DNA from: Actinomycetes bacterium
Lineage (GTDB): Bacteria; Actinomycetota; Actinomycetes; Mycobacteriales; Mycobacteriaceae
Direction of reading: 5' to 3'
DNA: 64,000 nucleotides
NCBI GenBank assembly: GCA_029780675.1
Contig: JAKOYE010000044.1
Span: 1-64,000 of the forward strand
A program made the translations under genes and the position numbers. Positions within the stretch are counted from its first letter, which is position 1. The number at the start of each line of letters is the position of its first letter. Below, piece after piece: positions 38,058 through 46,579 of the stretch. Below the pieces are notes generated by a model, which searched no databases, was not told the origin of the DNA, and worked only from the letters and a program-made list of their open reading frames with translations.

Positions 38058-38063
38058 TAGACT
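38058..38063 (+). promoter_or_regulatory. -10 element for ideR
   Basis: TAGACT lies 25 bases before the ideR ATG, followed by an AAGAAGGG ribosome site. It allows ideR expression independent of sigB, downstream of the strong hairpin. I see no IdeR iron box at this promoter. Confidence 0.4.
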
Positions 38064-38088
38064 CGCGAAGCGAAGAAGGGTGCCCTCA

Positions 38089-38796
38089 ATGAATGACCTG
38101 GTCGACACCACAGAGATGTACCTGCGCACCATCTACGACCTCGAGGAGGAGGGCGTGGTGCCGTTGCGCGCGCGGATCGCCGAACGCCTCGAGCAGAGCG
38201 GGCCCACCGTGAGCCAGACCGTGTCACGGATGGAGCGGGACGGGCTGTTGCACGTCGCCGGCGACCGGCACCTGGAACTCACGGAGAAGGGGCGTCGGCT
38301 CGCCGTTTCCGTGATGCGCAAGCACCGCCTCGCCGAACGTCTCCTGGTCGACATCATCGGTCTGCCCTGGGAGGAAGTCCACGCCGAGGCGTGCCGCTGG
38401 GAGCACGTGATGAGCGAGGACGTCGAACGTCGCCTGGTGCAGGTGCTCGACAACCCCACGGTGTCGCCGTTCGGGAATCCGATCCCCGGCCTTGCGCTGC
38501 TGGGTCTCGACGATTCGCCCGCGTACCAGGACAACGCCACGCTGGTGCGTCTGACGGAACTGCCGGCGGGTGCCTCCGTGGCGGTCGTCGTGCGCCAACT
38601 CACCGAGCACGTGCAGGGTGACACCGCGCTGATCGGCCGGCTCAAAGAGGCCGGCGTCGTGCCCAACGCCCGGGTTCTGGTCGAGACGAACTCCCATGGC
38701 GACGTGACGATCGTCGTCAGCGGCCATGAGAACGTCGAACTGCCCCACGAGATGGCCCACGCGGTCAAGGTGGAGAGGGTCGTCGAAAAGGTCTAG
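38089..38796 (+). CDS. ideR: Iron-dependent repressor IdeR (DtxR family)
   Basis: This 235-residue Fe(II)-activated transcription factor represses siderophore genes and activates iron storage. The N-terminal winged helix has SGPTVSQTVSRMERDG. The metal ligands known for DtxR/IdeR are all present: Met10, Cys102, Glu105 and His106 (primary) and His79, Glu83 and His98 (ancillary, with the SH3 domain). The C-terminal SH3-like domain ends in ELPHEMAHAVKVERVVEKV, slightly longer than the M. tuberculosis protein. The ATG at 38089 fits the family start (MNDLVDTTEMY). Confidence 0.96.
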   Translation: MNDLVDTTEMYLRTIYDLEEEGVVPLRARIAERLEQSGPTVSQTVSRMERDGLLHVAGDRHLELTEKGRRLAVSVMRKHRLAERLLVDIIGLPWEEVHAEACRWEHVMSEDVERRLVQVLDNPTVSPFGNPIPGLALLGLDDSPAYQDNATLVRLTELPAGASVAVVVRQLTEHVQGDTALIGRLKEAGVVPNARVLVETNSHGDVTIVVSGHENVELPHEMAHAVKVERVVEKV

Positions 38797-38804
38797 CGAC
38801 CGGA

Positions 38805-39872
38805 TCACACCGCACGCCGGCCGAAGCGCCGCCGCGGTGGGAGCCGGACGCCGATCCTCTTGGCGACCCGGTAGCCAGTGCCCGCAAGCTCACGGATCTG
38901 CTCCGGTCTCATGCCGGACTGCAGCGCCGTGTCCAGCATGCCCGCCATCCGGTGCGACGGATCGGACCGCAACGCCGCCTCCAGGCAGACACCGGCCAGC
39001 GGACCGTCGCCGCGGGCGTATGCGGAAAAGGCAAGGAGGACCAGCGCATCCACCCGCCACGGGTCGGGAAGCTCGCGGGCCAGCCGCGCCCACAACGCCT
39101 CCGCGCGGTCGCAGTCCTCGCCTACCGCCAGTGCGTAGAGGGTGTCCCGCACCGCGACATCGCTCACAGCGCACGCCAGGGTTGCCAACTGCCGGTCATC
39201 CAGCGCGGCCCCGTCCGACACGAGGGCAGCTGCCTCGAGCGTGGCTTCCACGTCGCGCCGTCCACACGCGTCAGGGTCTGCGCCCCACTCGGCATCCCGC
39301 TCGCGCCCGCGGCTCATGATCGCCTCGGCGCGCTGCGCTGATCCCGCTGCGTCCGACAACTCGATCACGGCCTGTAACTCCGACCGGCGGGCATAGAGCC
39401 GCCTGCCGTCCAGGACCGCCGCAGCGGCCAGCGGCGAGGCACTGGGGTCCTCCACCGCGCCCTGCTCTCCGCACCCGTCGACGCAATGCCAGGTTCCGCC
39501 GGCCTGGACCCGATCGACGACGTGGACGGCGTGGATTTCGACGGACCGTTGGGCCAGCGCCGAATCCAGCGCACCGGCCAACCGACGGTGTTCCTCGCTG
39601 CAGATCGGGCACAGGGCGCCGTCCTCGTCGACGATGACCGCGACCACACGTTCCGCACCTGAGGTCTCGGCGATCTCGGCGAGTCGGTCGATGTTCCCGA
39701 TCAGTTCAGCGGACAGGTCGGCCCGCATGACGGCACCCATCAGTCCGTTCTCGATGGACACCAGTACGAGGGACTTCTCCGGCACGAAGCCGAGAACGGC
39801 GGGCAACGCCGCGATCAGCGCACCGGGACGATTGAGGCGGAAGTCGGGCTGCGCCGAGTGATCTGTTGTCAT
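38805..39872 (-). CDS. DUF4192 family protein (Rv2712c-like)
   Basis: This 355-residue soluble protein has the family block PGALIAALPAVLGFVPEKSLVLVSI at the N-terminus, then AERVVAVIVDEDGALCP. A Cys pair (CPICSEEH) and another (WHCVDGCGE) could bind zinc. The C-terminal 120 residues, with VDALVLLAFSAYARGDGPLAGVCLEAAL, look TPR-like. The function is unknown. I chose the ATG at 39872, the conserved start; the open frame runs further into the promoter region. Its end is 8 bases from the convergent ideR. Confidence 0.75.
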   Translation of the reverse strand: MTTDHSAQPDFRLNRPGALIAALPAVLGFVPEKSLVLVSIENGLMGAVMRADLSAELIGNIDRLAEIAETSGAERVVAVIVDEDGALCPICSEEHRRLAGALDSALAQRSVEIHAVHVVDRVQAGGTWHCVDGCGEQGAVEDPSASPLAAAAVLDGRRLYARRSELQAVIELSDAAGSAQRAEAIMSRGRERDAEWGADPDACGRRDVEATLEAAALVSDGAALDDRQLATLACAVSDVAVRDTLYALAVGEDCDRAEALWARLARELPDPWRVDALVLLAFSAYARGDGPLAGVCLEAALRSDPSHRMAGMLDTALQSGMRPEQIRELAGTGYRVAKRIGVRLPPRRRFGRRAV

Positions 39873-40017
39873 GGCCCGACGGTGCCAACCAACACCGCCA
39901 TTTCCGGGTGCCGGCGGGTGCGGAGAGCCCTCACCTGTGAACCAAACCGGGACTGGGGAGAGAATGTGAGCGTGGTGGGAACGTCCGGGGCCGGTGCGGC
40001 GTTCTTCTGGCAGAACA

Positions 40018-40033
40018 TGTTGATGTGTCAACA
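40018..40033 (+). promoter_or_regulatory. Inverted repeat upstream of PAC2 gene
   Basis: TGTTGA, 4 bases, TCAACA forms a 16-bp palindrome 29 bases before the PAC2 start codon. It could be an operator or a leader hairpin; no regulator is suggested. Confidence 0.3.
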
Positions 40034-40062
40034 CGCTGAGCTGAGGGACAGGAGGCGCGACA

Positions 40063-41022
40063 GTGGCGGACGAGCACGGCCGTAACCATCCGTCCGAACA
40101 GATTTATGCCTTGGAGGTGCCTGCGCCCCGACTGACCTCGAGCGACGGCATCGGTCCTGTGCTGGTTCATGCGCTGGAGGGCTTTTCCGACGCCGGACAC
40201 GCCATCCGACTCGCCGCCGAGCACTTGAAGGACTCGTTGGACACCGAACTTGTGGCGTCGTTCGCCATCGACGACCTGCTCGACTACCGCTCCCGGCGGC
40301 CGGTGATGACCTTCAAGACGGATCACTTCACCAGTTACCAGGAGCCCCAACTGGGCTTGTATGCCCTGCGCGATGCTGTGGGCACCCCCTTCCTGCTCCT
40401 CGCCGGCCTGGAGCCCGACTTGCAGTGGGAGCGCTTCGTCACCGCTGTGCGACTCCTCGCCGAACGTCTCGAGGTTCGCCGCACCATCGGCCTGGGAACC
40501 ATTCCGATGGCCGTACCCCATACCCGGCCGGTGTCGATGACCGCGCATTCGAACGACCGCGACCTCATTGCCGATCACCAGCCCTGGGTGGGTGAGGTCC
40601 AGGTACCGGCCAGCGTCTCCAATCTTCTGGAGTATCGGATGGCCCAGCATGGGCACGAGGCTGTCGGATACACCGTTCACGTGCCGCATTACCTTGCCCA
40701 AACCGATTACCCGGCAGCCGCCCAAGCCTTGCTCGAACAGGTCGCGAAATCAGCGGACCTGGAGATTCCCCTGAACGCACTGGCCGAGGCCGCGGCGGTG
40801 GTGCGGGAGAAGGTCGATGAGCAGGTCGAGGCCTCACCGGAGGTCGCGCAGGTAGTCGGAGCGTTGGAAAGTCAGTACGACGCGTTCGTCGCCGCCCAGG
40901 AGAACCGCTCGCTGTTGGCACGCGATGAGGACCTGCCCAGTGGCGATGAGCTCGGTGCGGAGTTCGAGCGTTTCCTGGCCCAGCACGCCGAAGATCTCAA
41001 GGAGGGCGGCGCCGAGGAATGA
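40063..41022 (+). CDS. PAC2 (proteasome assembly chaperone-like) family protein (Rv2714-like)
   Basis: This 319-residue protein of the PAC2 superfamily has GIGPVLVHALEGFSDAGHAIRL near the N-terminus, then RRPVMTFKTDHFTSYQEPQL and TIGLGTIPMAVPHTRPVSMTAH. In archaea and eukaryotes the family includes proteasome-assembly chaperones; in actinobacteria the role is unproved. A coiled-coil-like acidic C-terminal part follows (ALAEAAAVVREKVDEQVE). The GTG start has AGGAGG 7 bases upstream. Confidence 0.8.
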   Translation: MADEHGRNHPSEQIYALEVPAPRLTSSDGIGPVLVHALEGFSDAGHAIRLAAEHLKDSLDTELVASFAIDDLLDYRSRRPVMTFKTDHFTSYQEPQLGLYALRDAVGTPFLLLAGLEPDLQWERFVTAVRLLAERLEVRRTIGLGTIPMAVPHTRPVSMTAHSNDRDLIADHQPWVGEVQVPASVSNLLEYRMAQHGHEAVGYTVHVPHYLAQTDYPAAAQALLEQVAKSADLEIPLNALAEAAAVVREKVDEQVEASPEVAQVVGALESQYDAFVAAQENRSLLARDEDLPSGDELGAEFERFLAQHAEDLKEGGAEE

Positions 41023-41058
41023 GCCCGGCTCATCCGTTGTGGTGACCCGGCACCGGCG

Positions 41059-41523
41059 TCAGTGCCCGGAACCGACTGTGCGGTGCGACCGCAGTTCCGC
41101 GATCTCCCGCTCGAAATCCTCGGCTGAGGTAAACGAGCGGTAGACCGAGGCGAACCTCAGGTAAGCGACTTCGTCGAGTTCGCGAAGCGGGCCGAGAATC
41201 GCCAACCCGACGTCGTGACTTGCGATCTCGGGCGAACCAGCGGCACGGACCGCATCTTCCACCTGCTGAGCCAGCAGGTTGAGGGCATCGTCATCGACAT
41301 CGCGGCCCTGGCAGGCGCGGCGCACTCCGCTGATGACCTTTTCCCGGCTGAACGGTTCCGTGACCCCGCTGCGCTTCACCACGGCCAGCACGGCGGTTTC
41401 CACGGTGGTGAACCGGCGGCCGCACTCCGGACAAGCCCGACGGCGCCTGATCGCCTGGCCCTCGTCGGTCTCCCGGGAATCCACCACCCGCGAATCCGGG
41501 TGGCGACAGAACGGACAGTGCAC
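41059..41523 (-). CDS. nrdR: Ribonucleotide reductase repressor NrdR
   Basis: This 154-residue Zn-ribbon/ATP-cone repressor of ribonucleotide reductase genes senses dATP/ATP. The zinc ribbon has Cys3, Cys6, Cys31 and Cys34 ([12 protein letters not shown] and [12 protein letters not shown]). The ATP-cone starts at [19 protein letters not shown]. The start is fixed at the GTG of MHCPFC, because the family always begins there; upstream residues in this frame are not conserved. GGAGGGAG lies upstream, a little far. Confidence 0.94.
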   Translation of the reverse strand: MHCPFCRHPDSRVVDSRETDEGQAIRRRRACPECGRRFTTVETAVLAVVKRSGVTEPFSREKVISGVRRACQGRDVDDDALNLLAQQVEDAVRAAGSPEIASHDVGLAILGPLRELDEVAYLRFASVYRSFTSAEDFEREIAELRSHRTVGSGH

Positions 41524-41690
41524 GTGTACGCGCTCCCTCCGGCCGAACCACTCGTATGCCAGTGTTGCCGACGGCGAGGAGTCGCACACCGGAGGCGCGC
41601 CGACAACCGGGCCATCAGACTCCGAGGGTACCTGTGCGGGTACGAGCGCTGACGGACTGCTGTCCGGGGACCGCATTCGACGGAAGGCTG

Positions 41691-42170
41691 TCAGTTGATC
41701 GGCGCTATCAGCGACCGACCGGCCGCGACCACCGTCGAGTCGAGTTCGTTCAGAACGCGGATCCGATCCACCACCTGATCAACCGGGCTCTCCGGGGCCA
41801 CCCGGGCTGCGAGGCCGTGCAGGGTCTCGCCGTCCTGCACGTAAACGACGGCGAGCTGTTCAGAAGCCTCCGCAGTCGGCATCCCACCCTCGGCGCCGGC
41901 TGGGGCGAGCAGACCCAGCAGCACCGTGATCAGCGCCACCAGCCCTGCTAGAGCCACGGTGACAGGAGTACTCACCCCTCGCTCGGGAACTCTGCGGTGT
42001 GCCGCGGCCGACACAGCCAATCCGGTTCCGCGGTAGCTCAGGGGCGCCACACCCGGACGGGTTGGCCCCCGGTACGGGCCCGGCGCCGAGCGGCGCTGAT
42101 GCCCGTACCGAACCCTGCGCGGGGATGCCGCCGGCCAGCCCGCGAGGTCACGCTCGTCGAGAATTGTCAT
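41691..42170 (-). CDS. chiZ: LysM cell-wall hydrolase ChiZ (SOS-linked)
   Basis: This 159-residue membrane protein has a basic, Arg/Pro-rich cytoplasmic N-terminus of about 70 residues, one transmembrane helix ([19 protein letters not shown]) and a C-terminal LysM domain ([18 protein letters not shown]...). The M. tuberculosis equivalent (Rv2719c, ChiZ) is a DNA-damage-induced wall hydrolase that affects FtsZ-ring assembly. AGGGG precedes the ATG at 42170. It is divergent from lexA, and LexA-like boxes lie in its leader. Confidence 0.88.
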   Translation of the reverse strand: MTILDERDLAGWPAASPRRVRYGHQRRSAPGPYRGPTRPGVAPLSYRGTGLAVSAAAHRRVPERGVSTPVTVALAGLVALITVLLGLLAPAGAEGGMPTAEASEQLAVVYVQDGETLHGLAARVAPESPVDQVVDRIRVLNELDSTVVAAGRSLIAPIN

Positions 42171-42189
42171 GTCGACCCCTTCGCCCGTA

Positions 42190-42205
42190 TCGCTCGGATG
42201 TTCGA
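42190..42205 (-). promoter_or_regulatory. Degenerate LexA (SOS) box near chiZ start
   Basis: TCGCTC-N4-GTTCGA on the + strand matches the mycobacterial consensus TCGAAC-N4-GTTCGA in 10 of 12 positions (one full half-site). It is 20 bases upstream of the chiZ ATG. Confidence 0.45.
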
Positions 42206-42213
42206 AACAGTAC

Positions 42214-42229
42214 TCGCCTATGTGTTCGA
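42214..42229 (-). promoter_or_regulatory. Degenerate LexA (SOS) box, chiZ side
   Basis: TCGCCT-ATGT-GTTCGA on the + strand has one perfect half and a 3/6 match in the other. Confidence 0.35.
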
Positions 42230-42231
42230 AT

Positions 42232-42247
42232 ACGAACATGTGAGCGA
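42232..42247. promoter_or_regulatory. Degenerate LexA (SOS) box, central
   Basis: ACGAAC-ATGT-GAGCGA matches the consensus in 9 of 12 positions. It lies 2 bases from the previous box. Confidence 0.35.
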
Positions 42248-42328
42248 GCGTGTCGCGGTGACGATAGGACGGGCCCCCGACACATTCGCTCCGACTCCCT
42301 CCCCCGCATCGCACAGCCCGCAACACGG

Positions 42329-42344
42329 TCGAACACATGTTTGA
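42329..42344 (+). promoter_or_regulatory. LexA (SOS) box of lexA
   Basis: TCGAAC-ACAT-GTTTGA matches the consensus TCGAAC-N4-GTTCGA in 11 of 12 positions. It ends 19 bases before the -10 element of lexA, in the -35 region, as expected for autorepression. Confidence 0.88.
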
Positions 42345-42363
42345 TAATGTCGCCCCTCCGCGC

Positions 42364-42369
42364 TACATT
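42364..42369 (+). promoter_or_regulatory. -10 element for lexA, leaderless type
   Basis: TACATT is followed by 7 bases and the ATG at 42377. The LexA box lies upstream in the -35 region, so repressor binding would block polymerase. Confidence 0.55.
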
Positions 42370-42376
42370 CGGCCCT

Positions 42377-43057
42377 ATGAGCGACAGCACAGAGAACGCC
42401 GGCCGCGACACCACCGCATCAGGGCTGACCGAACGCCAACGGACCATCCTTGAGGTGATCCGCTCGTCGGTGACCACACGGGGATATCCGCCCAGCATCC
42501 GAGAAATCGGCGACGCGGTGGGCCTGACCTCAACATCCTCGGTCGCCCACCAACTCCGAACCCTCGAACGAAAGGGCTACCTGCGCCGCGACCCCAATCG
42601 GCCGCGGGCCGTCGACGTCAGGGGTGCCGATGACGTGGCTGCCCCCGTCGTCACCGAAGTCTCCGGTTCCGACTCACTCCCGGAACCGACGTTCGTGCCG
42701 GTGTTGGGCCGAATTGCCGCCGGCGGTCCGATCCTGGCCGAGGAAGCGGTTGAGGATGTCTTCCCACTGCCCCGCGAACTCGTCGGCGAGGGCTCATTGT
42801 TCTTGCTCAAAGTCGTCGGCGAGTCGATGGTCGATGCGGCGATCTGCGACGGCGACTGGGTCGTCATCCGTCAGCAGAACGTCGCCGACAACGGCGATAT
42901 CGTCGCTGCGATGATCGACGGCGAGGCCACCGTCAAGACGTTCAAGCGGACCGGCGGTCAGGTGTGGCTCATGCCGCACAACCCGGCGTTCGACCCGATC
43001 CCGGGCAATGACGCCGTCATTCTCGGCAAGGTGGTCACCGTCATCCGCAAGATCTGA
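42377..43057 (+). CDS. lexA: SOS repressor LexA
   Basis: This 226-residue repressor of DNA-damage genes undergoes RecA-stimulated self-cleavage. The N-terminal winged helix includes [22 protein letters not shown]. The scissile Ala115-Gly116 bond is in [10 protein letters not shown], and the Ser-Lys dyad is Ser150 ([10 protein letters not shown]) and Lys187 (TVKTFKR). The start is set by the ATG 7 bases from the -10; a longer open frame upstream overlaps the promoter. A hairpin follows the gene. Confidence 0.95.
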   Translation: MSDSTENAGRDTTASGLTERQRTILEVIRSSVTTRGYPPSIREIGDAVGLTSTSSVAHQLRTLERKGYLRRDPNRPRAVDVRGADDVAAPVVTEVSGSDSLPEPTFVPVLGRIAAGGPILAEEAVEDVFPLPRELVGEGSLFLLKVVGESMVDAAICDGDWVVIRQQNVADNGDIVAAMIDGEATVKTFKRTGGQVWLMPHNPAFDPIPGNDAVILGKVVTVIRKI

Positions 43058-43068
43058 GTCAGCCGACG

Positions 43069-43109
43069 ACAGCCCGCCGCACCGACTCGCTACCGCGACG
43101 GCGGGCTGT
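43069..43109. terminator. Bidirectional terminator hairpin between lexA and LGFP gene
   Basis: A perfect 11-bp inverted repeat (ACAGCCCGCCG and its complement) encloses a 19-base loop. It serves two convergent genes; the right arm touches the stop codon of the LGFP gene. Confidence 0.65.
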
Positions 43110-45199
43110 TACTCGGGAGCCCGGACGAAGCCGTTCGCCTGAGCAACGTCCTCACTGGCGAACCACACCTCCGGCAGCGTGTTCTCGTAGAGAGCGGAAT
43201 CCGGAAGGTAGTAAAGCCCCGAGTGGGTGGTGGCCTTGATCACGTAACCCTCCGGCGCTTCGTACGGGTCGGCCAGAGGCAGGTGGATGGCCGGGCGCCA
43301 CGGCTCGGGCTCACCGAACCTGCCGGCCGGAGCCGGCGGAGCTTCCGGACGCTCGGTCACCGAGGCTGATGCGGCATCGTCGACGACTGCCACCGTCTCG
43401 TCGACCTCTTCAGCCCGGGTGCCTGCATCCTCGGCGGCATGCCGGCGCCGCGGGCGGTCGATGTCCTCAAGATGCCTCTGCCACAACGGCGACGCCTCTT
43501 CCACCTGGCTGCGGGCATGGCGTCCGGAGTCGAAGTCCGCCGGCCAGCGTGGAGTCTCGGTGACACCGACCGATGGGGCGCCGACCGATGTGACCCCCAC
43601 CGATTCGCCGAACTTCGCCAGGTCGGCCTCAGTCGGCACTCTCGTCGGAGCGGTGTCGATCGTGTCCTCGTCCGCTTTGAAGTCGGTCTCGCTCGCGGAG
43701 CCGTGCCAACCCGACGTGCTCTTGGCATGCGCATCACCCGACCAGTGGCCGGCGCCACCCTCCCGATCCGGGGTGTCCCGGCCGAAGTCCGGTCCACGGC
43801 CGCCGTCATAGCCCCTGTCGAACGCGCCTGCCTCCGCCCCGCCGCGGCGGTCCGATCCACCCGACCGTCGCGCCGCCCACAACCCGAGCAAGCCGAGCAA
43901 CAGCACCAACGGGACGATGATGGCAAGCCACCACCAGCGCCAACCCCCCTTGGCTTCGCTGTCGCCGGCGCCGGAGTTCGCCGGGGCCTGGGCCACTTCC
44001 TCAGACAGCTCGATACCGTTCAGATCGGCGGCGAGTTCCTCGGGCTTGGTGGTGAACTGCTTCTTTGCCGGATCCCAGGAAATTTCTCCGCCACTGAACT
44101 TCTGGGTCACGATGTCGCCGGAGGCGGACTGCTCCTCTGTGGGAACACCAAGCTTGCCGGCTCCGGCGCCCAGTTTCTGCCAGGCGGCGTTGATGGCGCC
44201 CCGAACCACGATGGCACCGGAGTCCGGCGTCCAGAAGATGACTGGTTGGTCAGGCGCGCTGAATGCACTGACGCGGCTGTTGGGAACGCCGCCGTCGGCC
44301 TCAGTCCCGACAGGCAGGCCGAGGTCGCTGCCCGGCCCGCCCAGCGACTCGTACTTGGCCAGAATTGCGCCGGTCAAAGGATGCGCCCCGGTCTCGGGCG
44401 TGTAGAAGATCTTCCCACCGGCGTATCCCTGAGCGGCGCCGTTGGTTCCGATCGGTGTCTGATCGCCCTGCCTGGCCCCGAGCGACCCGCCCAACCCACC
44501 GGTGGCCCGCCAGGCCTGGTTGATCAGTGTTGTCGGGTCCAACGGAACCTCGAGACCGGCCAGATTGCCGGCGAGTTCAGCGGGCACCGTGGTGAACGCC
44601 TTGGTTGCCGCGTTCCAGGACAGTTCGCCGCCGGTGAACTTCTGGCTGATGACGTCGCCGTCGTAGCGTTCGTCCTCGATCGGCACCCCGAGCGTCCCGG
44701 CCGAACCACCCAGCTTGTCCCACGCCGCGTTGATCGCACCGCGCACCGCCCATGCGCCGGTGTCCGGGGTCCAGAAGATGGCCGGCTTATCGCTGGCGCT
44801 GAAGGTGCTGACACGGCTGTAGTCGCCGACCAGGCCCGGCACCTCGTCGATGGTGGGGAAACCCAGGTCGCTGTCTGCTGGGCCGCCGAGCGACTCGTAC
44901 TTGTCGAGAATCGCGCCGTAGATCAGATGCGCGCCGGTGTCGGGAGTGAAGAAGATCTTCCCGCCGGTGAACTTCTGCGCATAACCGACGCCGACCTGGT
45001 AGACGTCGCCATCCTGGCTGCCGACCACCGAGTCGGGGCCGCCCGCGTTGTTCCAGGCCTGGCCGATGGCGTCGGCCGCGTCACTCTCCGGGGTCGCCAA
45101 CGCACTCGGCACCGCCACCAATGCCGCCGCGGCGGTCGCCACGACCCCGAGCGCCAACCGTGTGGCCGTCCGGCCCAGGCTCATTCTCAGCCGTGTCAT
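43109..45199 (-). CDS. LGFP-repeat surface protein with a membrane helix and C-terminal sunset-like domain (Rv2721c-like)
   Basis: This 696-residue protein has a signal peptide at residues 1-35 (LALGVVATAAAALVAVPSALA). Residues 45-385 hold LGFP-type repeats in two tandem blocks of about 170 residues each, both with YAQKFTGGKIFFTPDTGAH-like and AILDKYESLGGP-like stretches. A transmembrane helix follows (LAIIVPLVLLLGLLGLW, 420-444), then a hydrophilic cytoplasmic part of about 205 residues, and a final module with GLYYLPDSALYENTLPEVWF that resembles the sunset domain of ArfC. LGFP repeats are thought to bind the cell wall. The ATG at 45199 has GGGAGA upstream. Confidence 0.85.
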   Translation of the reverse strand: MTRLRMSLGRTATRLALGVVATAAAALVAVPSALATPESDAADAIGQAWNNAGGPDSVVGSQDGDVYQVGVGYAQKFTGGKIFFTPDTGAHLIYGAILDKYESLGGPADSDLGFPTIDEVPGLVGDYSRVSTFSASDKPAIFWTPDTGAWAVRGAINAAWDKLGGSAGTLGVPIEDERYDGDVISQKFTGGELSWNAATKAFTTVPAELAGNLAGLEVPLDPTTLINQAWRATGGLGGSLGARQGDQTPIGTNGAAQGYAGGKIFYTPETGAHPLTGAILAKYESLGGPGSDLGLPVGTEADGGVPNSRVSAFSAPDQPVIFWTPDSGAIVVRGAINAAWQKLGAGAGKLGVPTEEQSASGDIVTQKFSGGEISWDPAKKQFTTKPEELAADLNGIELSEEVAQAPANSGAGDSEAKGGWRWWWLAIIVPLVLLLGLLGLWAARRSGGSDRRGGAEAGAFDRGYDGGRGPDFGRDTPDREGGAGHWSGDAHAKSTSGWHGSASETDFKADEDTIDTAPTRVPTEADLAKFGESVGVTSVGAPSVGVTETPRWPADFDSGRHARSQVEEASPLWQRHLEDIDRPRRRHAAEDAGTRAEEVDETVAVVDDAASASVTERPEAPPAPAGRFGEPEPWRPAIHLPLADPYEAPEGYVIKATTHSGLYYLPDSALYENTLPEVWFASEDVAQANGFVRAPE

Positions 45200-45379
45200 G
45201 CAACCGTCTCCCGCGTTTCGGTCAATATCACTGCGACGTATCAAGACAATAAGGCGTTTTTGCTCGCGCAAGCTAACCATGACACGCGGGTCAGGTCTTA
45301 ATGCGAATCCCAATCGAGATAAAACGCGAATTGATCCGATATGTCAGCGAGACGGTTGGCCACCGCGAGACTTCAGGAA
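45200..45379. other. AT-richer intergenic region between LGFP gene and fadE20
   Basis: This 180-base stretch precedes the LGFP gene on its strand and follows fadE20. It has noticeably less G+C than the surroundings and includes A/T runs (for example near 45250 and 45320). It probably carries the LGFP promoter; a TTGTCT and a GATATT in the middle are weak -35/-10 candidates on the - strand. I see no RNA gene or repeat. Confidence 0.4.
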
Positions 45380-46540
45380 TCACACACCAAGACTGCGGCC
45401 GATGATCTCTTTCATGATCTCGGTGGTACCGCCGTAAATGGTCTGGACGCGAGCATCCAGGAAGGCCCGTGCCACGTTGTATTCCCGCATGTATCCGTAT
45501 CCGCCGTGCAATTGCACGCACCGGTCGACCAGTTTCACCTGCGCCTCAGTGGTCCACCACTTGGCCATCGCGGCCTGATCGGCGGTGAGTTTGCCGTCGA
45601 GGTGCAACCGAATGAATTCGTCGGTCATGATGCGCACCGCGGTGGCTTCCGTCGCCAACTCCGCGAGCACGAAACGGCTGTTCTGGAACGAGCCGATGGG
45701 CTTGCCGAAGGCTTTGCGCTCCTTGACGTACTGGAGGGTCTCCTCCAGAACCGACTCCATTGCCGCCGCTGCCATCACGGCGATCGACAACCGTTCCTGG
45801 GGCAGGTTCTGCATCAGGTAGATGAAGCCCATGCCCTCCTCGCCGATCAGGTTGTCCACCGGCACCTTCACATCGGTGAAGGACAGTTCGGCGGTGTCCT
45901 GAGCGTCGAGGCCGACCTTGTCGAGGTGCCGTCCGCGCTCGAAGCCCGGCATACCGCGCTCAACGCCGAGAAGCGAGAACCCCTGGGCGCCCTTTTCCGG
46001 GTTGGTCTGGGCCACCACGATGACCAGGTCCGCGTTGATTCCGTTGGTGATGAACGTCTTCGAGCCGTTCAGGATGTAGTGGTCGCCGTCTTTGACGGCC
46101 CGGGTCTTGATGCCCTGCAGGTCGCTGCCGGTCCCCGGCTCGGTCATGGCGATCGCGGTGATCATCTCGCCGGTACAGAACTGCGGCAGCCACCGTTGCT
46201 TCTGCTCCTCGGTGGTCAGTTCGAGGAGATACGGGGCGACGACGTCATTGTGCAGCGAGAAGCCCAGTCCGCTGTAGCGGCCGGCGACGGTCTCTTCACA
46301 GACGATGGTGTTGTAGCGGAAGTCGGCGTTACCGCCACCGCCGTACTCCTCCGGCACAGCCATTCCCAGGAAGCCCTGCTTGCCCGCCTCGAGCCAGACC
46401 CCGCGGTCGACGATCTTGTCCTTCTCCCACTGGTCGTGGTTCGGCGCGACATGCTTGGCGAGGAACGACCGATAGGACTCCCGGAACAGCTCGTGCTCGG
46501 GCTCGAACAGGGTACGGGAGAACTTGACAGCGTTGCCCAT
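45380..46540 (-). CDS. fadE20: Acyl-CoA dehydrogenase FadE20
   Basis: This 386-residue FAD enzyme oxidises acyl-CoA to trans-2-enoyl-CoA in beta-oxidation. Signatures are AIAMTEPGTGSDLQGIKTRA (FAD/substrate region), QDTAELSFTDVKVPVDNLIG and a C-terminal HGGYGYMREYNVARAFLDAR with IYGGTTEIMKEIIGRSL. The catalytic Glu is likely in the IYGGTTEI segment, which suits a long- or medium-chain type. The ATG at 46540 follows GGAGG. A palindrome sits within the predicted promoter. Substrate range is not readable. Confidence 0.88.
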   Translation of the reverse strand: MGNAVKFSRTLFEPEHELFRESYRSFLAKHVAPNHDQWEKDKIVDRGVWLEAGKQGFLGMAVPEEYGGGGNADFRYNTIVCEETVAGRYSGLGFSLHNDVVAPYLLELTTEEQKQRWLPQFCTGEMITAIAMTEPGTGSDLQGIKTRAVKDGDHYILNGSKTFITNGINADLVIVVAQTNPEKGAQGFSLLGVERGMPGFERGRHLDKVGLDAQDTAELSFTDVKVPVDNLIGEEGMGFIYLMQNLPQERLSIAVMAAAAMESVLEETLQYVKERKAFGKPIGSFQNSRFVLAELATEATAVRIMTDEFIRLHLDGKLTADQAAMAKWWTTEAQVKLVDRCVQLHGGYGYMREYNVARAFLDARVQTIYGGTTEIMKEIIGRSLGV

Positions 46541-46579
46541 GGTGGTGGCCTCCAGGAAGTGCTCGACGTTGCTCCCACG

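Noticed and set aside
43439..45301. 620-codon open frame opposite the LGFP gene
   Set aside because: The LGFP protein has a signal peptide, repeats and a membrane helix on the other strand; the opposite frame has none.
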